DNA of 38,917 nt from HGM04593 sp045589695 (GTDB lineage: Bacteria; Bacteroidota; Bacteroidia; Bacteroidales; Bacteroidaceae), in NCBI GenBank assembly GCA_045589695.1, contig JAZNPP010000019.1:1-38917 (forward strand), in the 5' to 3' direction. Below the pieces are notes generated by a model that saw nothing but the letters and a program-made list of their open reading frames with translations, made no database searches and was not told the origin of the DNA. A program made the translations under genes and the position numbers. Shown here piece by piece: positions 32,186 to 38,917 of the stretch. Each line of letters begins with the position of its first letter. Positions within the stretch are counted from its first letter, which is position 1.

Positions 32186-34084
32186 ATGGGAAAAATTATC
32201 GGTATTGACTTGGGTACAACCAACTCATGTGTAGCAGTTTTTGAGGGCAATGAGCCTGTAGTAATCACAAACAGCGAGGGCAAGCGCACCACTCCGTCAA
32301 TTGTAGCGTTCGACAACAACGGCGAGCGCAAAATAGGCGACCCGGCAAAGCGTCAGGCGGTGACAAACCCTCAGCGCACAATATTCTCTATCAAGCGTTT
32401 CATGGGAGAGAATTGGGCACAGGTAAGCAAGGAAATCTCACGTGTTCCTTACAAGGTAGTTGAGGAGAACAATATGCCGCGAGTAGACATCGACGGCCGT
32501 CTTTACACACCGCAGGAGATTTCGGCTATGATTCTGCAGAAGATGAAAAAGACCGCAGAAGAGTATCTTGGACAGGAAGTCACAGAGGCTGTCATCACAG
32601 TTCCCGCATACTTCAGCGACTCACAGCGTCAGGCGACAAAAGAGGCAGGACAGATTGCCGGTCTTGAGGTTAAGCGTATCGTGAACGAGCCTACAGCCGC
32701 AGCTCTCGCTTACGGCATCGACAAGGCTAACAAGGATATGAAAATCGCCGTATTCGACCTCGGCGGCGGTACATTCGATATCTCAATCCTTGAGTTCGGC
32801 GGCGGCGTGTTCGAAGTACTTTCTACAAACGGCGACACCCACCTCGGCGGCGACGACTTCGACCAGGTAATCATTGACTGGCTCGCAAATGAGTTCAAAG
32901 CCGAAGAGGGCGCAGACCTGAAGGCAGACCCGATGGCGCTCCAGCGTCTTAAGGAGGCTGCGGAAAAGGCTAAGATTGAGCTGTCATCAACAACATCTAC
33001 AGAGATTAACTTGCCGTACATCACAGCCGTGAACGGCATGCCTAAGCACTTGGTAAAGACCTTGACACGCGCAAAATTCGAGTCTTTGGCCCACAACCTT
33101 ATCCAGGCTTGTCTTGAGCCATGCAAGAAGGCTATGAGCGACGCAGGTCTTAACAACGCCGACATCGACGAGGTTATCCTCGTAGGCGGTTCAACACGTA
33201 TCCCCGCAGTTCAGAAGATTGTAGAGGACTTCTTCGGCAAGGCTCCATCAAAGGGCGTAAACCCCGACGAAGTTGTCGCAGTAGGCGCGGCTATCCAGGG
33301 CGCTATCCTCAACAAGGAGGGCGGCGTAGGCGACATCGTATTGCTTGACGTCACTCCGCTTTCAATGGGTATCGAGACACTCGGCGGCGTAATGACAAAG
33401 CTCATCGACGCAAACACCACAATCCCTTGCAAGAAGAGCGAGACATTCTCTACAGCAGCCGACAACCAGACAGAGGTTACAATCCACGTTCTGCAGGGCG
33501 AGCGTCCTATGGCAAACCAGAACAAGTCTATCGGCCAGTTCAACCTTACAGGCATTGCGCCTGCACGCAGAGGCATCCCGCAGATCGAAGTCACGTTCGA
33601 CATCGACGCAAACGGTATTCTCAAAGTTTCGGCAAAGGACAAAGCTACCGGCAAGGAGCAGGCTATCCGTATCGAAGCGTCTTCAGGCTTGAGCAAGGAG
33701 GAGATAGAGCGCATGAAGCAGGAGGCTGAGGCGAACGCTGACGCAGACAAGAAAGAGCGCGAGAAGATTGACAAGCTCAATCAGGCCGACTCAATGGTAT
33801 TCCAGACAAGGAACCAGCTTACAGAACTTGGCGACAAGATACCTGCCGACAAGAAGGCTCCTATCGAAGCGGCAGTTCAGAAGCTCGAAGACGCTCATAA
33901 GGCGCAAGACCTTGACGCAATCGATGCAGCCACAGCAGAACTCAACAACGCATGGCAGGCAGCAAGCGCCGAGATGTATGCACAGAGCGGAGCGCAGAGC
34001 GCTCAGGGCGCTCAGCAACAGCAGAGCGACAGCAAGCAGGACAACAGCGACGTACAGGACGCTGAGTTCGAGGAAGTCAAGTAA
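32186..34084 (+). CDS. dnaK: DnaK (Hsp70) chaperone
   Basis: A 632-residue Hsp70. DLGTTNSCV (7-15) is the phosphate-1 loop. The nucleotide-binding domain continues through IAVFDLGGGTFDISIL and the VGGSTRIPAVQ motif. The substrate domain starts near LDVTPLSMGIETLGG, and the C-terminal helical lid ends in a Gln/Ser-rich linker and the EEVK terminus. It refolds client proteins in the cytoplasm with DnaJ and GrpE, neither of which is adjacent. Transcribed alone, with a strong hairpin 21 bp past its stop. Confidence 0.98.
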   Translation: MGKIIGIDLGTTNSCVAVFEGNEPVVITNSEGKRTTPSIVAFDNNGERKIGDPAKRQAVTNPQRTIFSIKRFMGENWAQVSKEISRVPYKVVEENNMPRVDIDGRLYTPQEISAMILQKMKKTAEEYLGQEVTEAVITVPAYFSDSQRQATKEAGQIAGLEVKRIVNEPTAAALAYGIDKANKDMKIAVFDLGGGTFDISILEFGGGVFEVLSTNGDTHLGGDDFDQVIIDWLANEFKAEEGADLKADPMALQRLKEAAEKAKIELSSTTSTEINLPYITAVNGMPKHLVKTLTRAKFESLAHNLIQACLEPCKKAMSDAGLNNADIDEVILVGGSTRIPAVQKIVEDFFGKAPSKGVNPDEVVAVGAAIQGAILNKEGGVGDIVLLDVTPLSMGIETLGGVMTKLIDANTTIPCKKSETFSTAADNQTEVTIHVLQGERPMANQNKSIGQFNLTGIAPARRGIPQIEVTFDIDANGILKVSAKDKATGKEQAIRIEASSGLSKEEIERMKQEAEANADADKKEREKIDKLNQADSMVFQTRNQLTELGDKIPADKKAPIEAAVQKLEDAHKAQDLDAIDAATAELNNAWQAASAEMYAQSGAQSAQGAQQQQSDSKQDNSDVQDAEFEEVK

Positions 34085-34105
34085 CAAAAGGTTATATATT
34101 GATGA

Positions 34106-34142
34106 CATGAGGGTGACCCAAAAGATAAGGGTCACCCTCATG
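34106..34142. terminator. Bidirectional terminator between dnaK and tyrosine recombinase gene
   Basis: CATGAGGGTGACCC (34106-34119) pairs perfectly with GGGTCACCCTCATG (34129-34142) around a 9-nt loop. It lies between two convergent genes, 8 bp past the recombinase stop codon. Confidence 0.85.
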
Positions 34143-34150
34143 CGTTATTG

Positions 34151-35077
34151 TCACTTGCCAAGCAACGTTTTTATTATCATCCTGTTGGCACGGTCTATGA
34201 CCGATGTCTCAATTGAAGAAAGATATATCTGCGTTGTAGCCTCTGAGTCATGGCCCATACCTTCACTGATAACCGATATCGGAATATTCTTGCTTTTGGC
34301 AATGCTCGCCCAAGAGTGGCGCGCGACATACATCGTCAAAGGCTTTCTCAAATTAAGTTTCTCGGAGATTCTCTTCAGAGCAATATTTATATTAGACATG
34401 GCATTAGCATATTGTTTGTGAACGTCAATATCTTTTTTGATGATTATAGGCATCAGGTAATCGTCTATGCCAGTGCCGTGCTTGTCGATAATATCCTGCA
34501 TGCAACGTTCCCATTTGACGCAAAGACGCTGTCCTGTTTTCCGGCGATAATATTCAAGCACGCCGTTTCTTAGATCGCTTTTCTTAAGATAAGCCAAGTC
34601 TACGAAAGACATGCCGCGGGTATAAAATGAAAACAGGAATATGTCACGCGCCTTGCAAAGCCTGGGATAACGTGACAGGTCCAATTCTATAATGCGTTTC
34701 ATATCCGATACCGGCAACGCCCTCTTTACAGTCTTGTCTACGCCTGTATACACTAAGTCGAACGGCTTATTGTCGGCAACGAGTCTCTTTTTTGCAGCTT
34801 TGTTATAAATTGAACGCATAATACGCATATAGAAAGAGCTGCTGTTCCTTTTTACATGCCTCTCGTTTATAAGGAACGCTTCGTAGCGCAGTATTGTGTC
34901 AGACGTAATATCCGACAACAGCATATCGTGTCCCTTGTTGAAAGCAAGAAAGCTTCTCGCGGTAGAAAGGTAAGTTTCTGCGGTTCTGTAGCGGCCTAAC
35001 GTTTTCAGCTGCGAAGCGAGTTCGTTCGTGAAATCAGCAAACATTCTCTTCGACGATGTTTTTCTAATGTTTCTCAT
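34151..35077 (-). CDS. Tyrosine recombinase / integrase
   Basis: A 308-residue site-specific recombinase. An N-terminal SAM-like core-binding domain occupies about 1-105. The catalytic residues are R154 in TRGMSFVD, K180, R253 in YVARHSWAS, H276 in GMGHDSEATT and Y285 in QIYLSSI. The usual His of HxxR is Tyr (Y250), as in the Bacteroidota invertase-type group. Such enzymes invert promoters or surface-gene segments, or move integrative elements. No other element gene, and no inverted-repeat pair long enough for an invertible segment, was found next to it. It stands alone, convergent with dnaK and divergent from the PHP gene. Confidence 0.92.
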   Translation of the reverse strand: MRNIRKTSSKRMFADFTNELASQLKTLGRYRTAETYLSTARSFLAFNKGHDMLLSDITSDTILRYEAFLINERHVKRNSSSFYMRIMRSIYNKAAKKRLVADNKPFDLVYTGVDKTVKRALPVSDMKRIIELDLSRYPRLCKARDIFLFSFYTRGMSFVDLAYLKKSDLRNGVLEYYRRKTGQRLCVKWERCMQDIIDKHGTGIDDYLMPIIIKKDIDVHKQYANAMSNINIALKRISEKLNLRKPLTMYVARHSWASIAKSKNIPISVISEGMGHDSEATTQIYLSSIETSVIDRANRMIIKTLLGK

Positions 35078-35244
35078 AGCATAAATTTTATAAAGTTATC
35101 GTTTAGGGTATTCTTCACCCGTTCTCTTTATTCATTGAAGACGCTTAGCTTCGTTACACTACGCTCAAACATGACAACCCTTCGTAAAAAGTAGTTCCGT
35201 TAATCGTTCTTAAGCATTTTAAACAGTATCAGGGCCGCCGCATA

Positions 35245-35275
35245 TTTCATTATTAAAAATTTAAGGCTAAATTTG
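35245..35275 (+). promoter_or_regulatory. Bacteroidota promoter of the PHP-phosphoethanolamine transferase operon
   Basis: TTTC (35245-35248, one mismatch to TTTG), 19 nt, then TAAATTTG (35268-35275), an exact TAnnTTTG. The ATG follows 18 bp later. The rest of 35078-35244 contains no feature that I can support. Confidence 0.62.
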
Positions 35276-35293
35276 CCCGTATAAAACAACTTT

Positions 35294-36499
35294 ATGAAAT
35301 ACATAAAAATTGCTTTACGCCTGTCGCTTAGAGTGATTGCGGCAATACTTATTATCGCTATGGCAGCGATTGCAGCGACAAGCGTGAGCTTGATTTACAA
35401 TTTCAAGGAACCTGAACCTTTCAGCGGCCCCGACATTTTCAATCCTTACAGGAATATTGATTCCGTCCACTGTTGGAAAAGGGCTGATTTTCATGTTCAT
35501 ACCAGAGTCGAGGGTATATTCAACGAATGTGAATACTGGCCGGCAGAGGTGTACGAGGCGCATGAGAAGCTCGGTTATGAAATCGTAACGTTCTCTAACC
35601 ATAACGAGCTGACGGCACATCCCTTCGACAGCACGTTGCAGGTCAATGTATATGAACACGGATACAACCTTTTCAAGTTCCACAAGCTGGTGTTCGGCAG
35701 CAACGGCGTAAACCGTTTCGACCATCTGCTGCCGCTGTTCGCCTCACAGAAGCAGTTCCAGATAGATATACTGAAGAAAGAGAGCGATATCATACAATAC
35801 AACCACCCTTTGCGTACCGCAGGCACCTCAAAGAGCCACATGGAGAAGCTTGAGGGATATGATATAATGGAACTTGACTGCGGCAGAAGCACCGAGAACG
35901 AATATTGGGACTGGGCATTGAGCGCAGGGCACTATAGTTTCGGGCTTGCCAACGACGACCTGCACTACCCCGACAGGACCGACAAGATTGCCAGACGCTG
36001 CAATTTCGTATGCGTGCCGTCGGGACGTTACGACGACATTAAGAAAGCGTTGCTCGACGGACGCTACTATTCCATGAGGATACCCGACTACGGCAACGGC
36101 GACTGGAAAATAAAGATTGAGAGAAACAAAGAATTGCCCTACATAAAGGATATAGGCTACGATAACGGGTGCATGTACGTTTCCTTTACGCAGACAGCTG
36201 ACAGCATTAAGGTTTTCGGCGACGGACACGCCCTGCTCGACATTACCCTGAACAGCAATGAGGCAAGCTATAAAATCGAGGATAAGGACACATACGCCCG
36301 CTTCACGGCATATTTTCCCGGCGGAGAGGTCATCTACACTAACCCGTTCGCGCGTTACGACGCGACAATCGCCGACAGTCCGGTAAAAGTCCCCTCGCAC
36401 AGCGTGAACATACCATTGACAATAATCTTTAACGCAGCCCTACTCCTTATATTAGCAGGACTTGCCATGTTGTTTTACAAAACGGTAAGAAGACGATGA
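35294..36499 (+). CDS. Membrane-anchored PHP-domain phosphoesterase
   Basis: A 401-residue protein with one N-terminal membrane helix (about 8-34) and one C-terminal helix (about 373-395) ending KTVRRR, so the body should face the periplasm. The PHP metal motifs are present: ADFHVHT (64-70), FSNHNE (100-105), YNHP (169-172) and DDLH (221-224). PHP domains hydrolyse phosphate esters using clustered metals. The substrate is not evident. A beta-rich region follows at about 255-355. The stop overlaps the start of the phosphoethanolamine transferase gene by 4 bp (ATGA), implying coupled translation and a related role in envelope modification. Confidence 0.78.
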   Translation: MKYIKIALRLSLRVIAAILIIAMAAIAATSVSLIYNFKEPEPFSGPDIFNPYRNIDSVHCWKRADFHVHTRVEGIFNECEYWPAEVYEAHEKLGYEIVTFSNHNELTAHPFDSTLQVNVYEHGYNLFKFHKLVFGSNGVNRFDHLLPLFASQKQFQIDILKKESDIIQYNHPLRTAGTSKSHMEKLEGYDIMELDCGRSTENEYWDWALSAGHYSFGLANDDLHYPDRTDKIARRCNFVCVPSGRYDDIKKALLDGRYYSMRIPDYGNGDWKIKIERNKELPYIKDIGYDNGCMYVSFTQTADSIKVFGDGHALLDITLNSNEASYKIEDKDTYARFTAYFPGGEVIYTNPFARYDATIADSPVKVPSHSVNIPLTIIFNAALLLILAGLAMLFYKTVRRR

Positions 36500-38034
36500 A
36501 GAATATATTCGCAAGAAGAGATATCGGCATAATGCTCACAAGTCTTATTCTGAGCGTTTATACCACGATCGCATTCCATTTCCCCGCATTCAGCGCTGTT
36601 ATCGAGAGCGTAGAGGAGGGATGGAACGGAGTCCTTATATTCGTAAGTTTCGCAGTTCTCATGCTTGCAGTAGACTATCTCTTCTATTACCTGCTGCTCT
36701 ACTCTGGACGTATCGCCGGAAAGATCATAATAGCTTTTACGCTCATAGCCGACGCCGTAAGTCTCTATTTCATAAACACCTATGAAGTGCTTATTACGGA
36801 CATGATGATGGGCAACGTGTTCAACACCCGTTATTCCGAAGCCTCGGGCTTCTTCTCGTGGGCGGCGATAGCCTATGTCTTATTCTTGGGAGTGCTGCCA
36901 TGCATCTGGCTGTTTGCCAACAGATGCCTCTATTCGACATTCAAAAGGTTCATCGCCAACATTGGAGCGTCGCTGCTTGTGATAGTATCGGTCATCGCCG
37001 TGAACATGAACAACATTCTATGGATCGACAACAATTCGAGCCGTCTTGGCAGTCTTCTAATGCCCTGGTCCTACACGGTGAATACCGTACGCTACTACAA
37101 CAAAGTCAGCGAACGCAACCGCAAGGAGATAAAGCTGCCCGACGCCGAGATTGTCAGCGGCGACAAGAGTCTTTTCGTGCTTGTCATAGGTGAGTCGGCA
37201 CGCAGGGAGAACTTTTCGTTGTACGGATACGGCAGAAAGACAAACCCCTTGCTTGAAAAGGATAGCGTAAAGGCATACGTCGCAAATTCGGCAGCGACAT
37301 ACACTACCGCTGCCGTGAAGGCTATAATCGACCACAAAGAGACAGGCAAGCTGTACGAAATTCTGCCGAACTACCTCTACCGTTCAGGAGTGGATGTCGT
37401 GTGGCGTACAAGCAACTGGGGAGAGCCTCCGCTGCGCATAGAAAAATTTTACAACAAGAAGAGCCTGATGCAGAGATACCCCGATACCGACGCGAGGTAC
37501 GACGGCATTCTGCTCGAAGGGCTTGAAACGGAAATCAGGGAGTGCGGCAAGGACAAGCAGCTGATTGTACTGCACACCAGCACGAGCCACGGCCCGACGT
37601 ACAACCAGAAGTACCCTGCCGAGTTCGAGAAGTTCGCCCCTGTATGCGAGACCGTTGAGATTGCCAAAGCCGGCCACAACGAGCTTATCAATGCATACGA
37701 CAACACAATCTTATATACAGATTATCTGTTGCACTCAATAATTGAGATTCTGAAAAGATTTCCCGACAGACGCTGCTGCATGCTTTTTGTTTCGGACCAC
37801 GGCGAATCGCTCGGCGAGAGTAACCTGTTCATGCACGGCATGCCTATGAACGTAGCGCCAAAGGAGCAGTACGAAATACCTTTCATTGTATGGCTGTCGG
37901 ACAAGGATACCGCCACGAAAGAGCTTGACGAAGTGGGGCAATACCATGTATTCCACAGCGTAATGAACTTTTTAGGCATAAAAAGTCCGATATACAATGA
38001 AGAAATGAATATATTTACAACGTCTAACAAATAA
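36496..38034 (+). CDS. EptA-like phosphoethanolamine transferase
   Basis: A 512-residue inner-membrane enzyme with four or five N-terminal helices (to about 170) and a periplasmic alkaline-phosphatase-fold domain. VIGESARRENFSLYGYG includes the metal ligand E233. T270/T271 is the nucleophile region, and SDHGESLGE (433-441) with MHG (H447) supplies the other metal ligands. The family moves phosphoethanolamine onto lipid A or related glycans, which lowers negative charge and can raise resistance to cationic peptides. The paired Cys that flank the catalytic Thr in enterobacterial EptA are absent. Coupled by a 4-bp overlap to the upstream PHP gene. Confidence 0.88.
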   Translation: MKNIFARRDIGIMLTSLILSVYTTIAFHFPAFSAVIESVEEGWNGVLIFVSFAVLMLAVDYLFYYLLLYSGRIAGKIIIAFTLIADAVSLYFINTYEVLITDMMMGNVFNTRYSEASGFFSWAAIAYVLFLGVLPCIWLFANRCLYSTFKRFIANIGASLLVIVSVIAVNMNNILWIDNNSSRLGSLLMPWSYTVNTVRYYNKVSERNRKEIKLPDAEIVSGDKSLFVLVIGESARRENFSLYGYGRKTNPLLEKDSVKAYVANSAATYTTAAVKAIIDHKETGKLYEILPNYLYRSGVDVVWRTSNWGEPPLRIEKFYNKKSLMQRYPDTDARYDGILLEGLETEIRECGKDKQLIVLHTSTSHGPTYNQKYPAEFEKFAPVCETVEIAKAGHNELINAYDNTILYTDYLLHSIIEILKRFPDRRCCMLFVSDHGESLGESNLFMHGMPMNVAPKEQYEIPFIVWLSDKDTATKELDEVGQYHVFHSVMNFLGIKSPIYNEEMNIFTTSNK

Positions 38035-38045
38035 AAAGCTGTACC

Positions 38046-38222
38046 ATGGAATTGCCTAACGACCCTATGATGTTGCTCAGCACGGTAAACATGTATCTTC
38101 GTGACCGTTATTCATCGCTCGACGAGTTGTGCGACGACCTTGACATAAGCCGCAGCGAACTTGAAGAGAAGCTCAAGAACGCCGGTTTCGAATACAGTCC
38201 TGAAAACAATAAGTTCTGGTAA
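38046..38222 (+). CDS. DUF4250 domain protein
   Basis: A 58-residue protein starting MELPNDPMMLLSTVNMYLRD and ending NNKFW. The LPNDPxMLLSxVN start, the acidic SSLDELCDDLDI helix and the ELEEKLKNAGFEY stretch are the DUF4250 pattern, a small helical domain of unknown function. It begins 11 bp after the phosphoethanolamine transferase stop and is directly followed by a terminator, so it is the last gene of that operon. Confidence 0.88.
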   Translation: MELPNDPMMLLSTVNMYLRDRYSSLDELCDDLDISRSELEEKLKNAGFEYSPENNKFW

Positions 38223-38254
38223 GACAAAAGCCTTGCTGCGGCAAGGCTTTTGTC
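38223..38254. terminator. Terminator after the DUF4250 gene
   Basis: GACAAAAGCCTTGC (38223-38236) pairs perfectly with GCAAGGCTTTTGTC (38241-38254) around a 4-nt loop. It starts at the base after the DUF4250 stop codon and also serves the convergent receptor remnant. Confidence 0.9.
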
Positions 38255-38258
38255 CTGC

Positions 38259-38676
38259 TTAAAGCGAATATGTCACGTCATCGTCACGTTACGCCCGGGA
38301 GCGCTGATACCGCAACCGTAAGGGCGGTAGCGGCGGTCGGTAATATTCTCAAGAACAGCATTTATATGCAGACCTTTGATCGCCATGTACGACAGGCGCA
38401 TGTTAAGAGTTATCCAACCCGGAGAATAGGCATTGCCGTTGGCATCGAGAGCGTATATTTCAGTTTTCCCTTTCTCCTCTTCGGGCATTGAGACCGCATC
38501 ACGCTCGGCCTGGAACGAGGTAAAGACCTCGGCTTGAAGCCTGCCGTTGTCAAACCCCACGGCAGCACGCCCGAACAGAGGGGCTACATGACGCATAGTG
38601 GATATATCGCCGTTGTCGAGTTCCTCGAAACCTCGTTGCCAGTTTACGTTCGCTTTAGCATAGAAATAGCGGGCAA
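38259..38676 (-). pseudogene. TonB-dependent receptor, C-terminal remnant with frameshift
   Basis: Only the last 140 or so residues of an outer-membrane TonB-dependent receptor remain. Segments such as YFYAKANVNWQRGFEEL, INAVLENITDRRYRPYG and ISAPGRNVTMT are typical barrel strands of the haem/siderophore/cobalamin type. The frame then hits TGA at 38273-38275. Adding one G to make ACGGTGACA would restore a normal barrel end VTYSL and a stop at 38259-38261, so a 1-base deletion is likely. The upstream side is fused near 38676 to transposase sequence. No start codon or plug domain is present. Confidence 0.85.
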
Positions 38677-38917
38677 AACTTTGGGAACATCTCTTTACAG
38701 TGCTTGCAGATATAATGCAAGTAATAATGTTTGAAACAGCGAAATCCGCCTGAGTGGAAATGGATGAGTATGACTATATTTCTGCATCACTCAACCTGTT
38801 GGGTTTACGACGATGCTTCTTGCCGTCTTTAGGGCATTCAAGCATTGATTTTTCCTGTTGTGCATCAAAAAACTTGCAGAATTCATCGGCCAAATAGAAA
38901 ATTTCTGTAACTTTATC
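38677..38917 (-). pseudogene. IS982-family transposase, N-terminal remnant
   Basis: Read from the contig edge on the minus strand, the sequence gives DKVTEIFYLADEFCKFF, then PNRLSDAEI and a stop. After a shift of one frame it continues VILIHFHSGGFRCFKHYY and ICKHCKEMFPK. Both halves match the start of IS982-family transposases of Bacteroidota. Restoring one A near 38775 would join them. The protein is cut after about 80 residues and fused to the receptor remnant, so it is not functional. The contig ends within its first few codons. No terminal inverted repeat is visible here. Confidence 0.8.

Noticed and set aside
35078..35244. Invertible promoter controlled by the adjacent recombinase
   Set aside because: No inverted repeat pair of useful length was found around this interval.

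Overview
The window looks like a chromosomal segment of a gut-type Bacteroidales (Bacteroidota). Supporting signs are promoters of the TTTG-N19-TAnnTTTG form, a GH33 sialidase and a C10 protease with type IX-like C-terminal tails, a DcaP-type porin, a carboxynorspermidine synthase, a SIMPL-domain protein, a DUF4250 protein and a TonB-dependent receptor remnant. The genus cannot be fixed from the sequence. It appears to be a whole assembly contig: the left end carries MGI/BGI sequencing-adapter sequence (1-55) and the right end stops inside an insertion-sequence transposase.

Left part (56-7789): two tandem Pit-type phosphate transporter paralogues on the minus strand, the first cut by the contig edge. 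Each is preceded by an array of TTACA motifs spaced 11 bp apart, probably Pho-box-like. A DcaP-like porin follows, divergent from an AraC-type regulator, with a 12-bp hairpin between them. A SIMPL-domain protein and a DoxX-like membrane protein come next.

Middle (7827-22707): a large secreted sialidase and mutS2 on the minus strand. A plus-strand run then encodes a C10 cysteine protease, an alpha/beta hydrolase, a membrane-anchored MurF-like ligase, a D-Ala-D-Ala ligase-type ATP-grasp enzyme, UmuD and UmuC, mostly at very short spacing. A GH109-like oxidoreductase has its own promoter. The hydrolase/Mur ligase/Ddl trio is the best candidate here for a poorly described pathway.

Right part (22736-38917): recJ-recQ-cstA form a tight minus-strand operon. 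Upstream of them lie two adjoining 7-bp minisatellites. A second minus-strand operon encodes carboxynorspermidine synthase, recA and a secreted C1B-type peptidase. Divergent from it is dnaK, with sigma-54-like promoter motifs. A tyrosine recombinase, a membrane-anchored PHP phosphoesterase overlapping an EptA-like phosphoethanolamine transferase, and a DUF4250 protein follow. The contig closes with a broken TonB-dependent receptor fused to a broken IS982-type transposase.

DNA repair and recombination genes are frequent (mutS2, umuDC, recJ, recQ, recA). No tRNA, rRNA, CRISPR array or prophage was seen. Almost every convergent gene pair is separated by a strong hairpin terminator.
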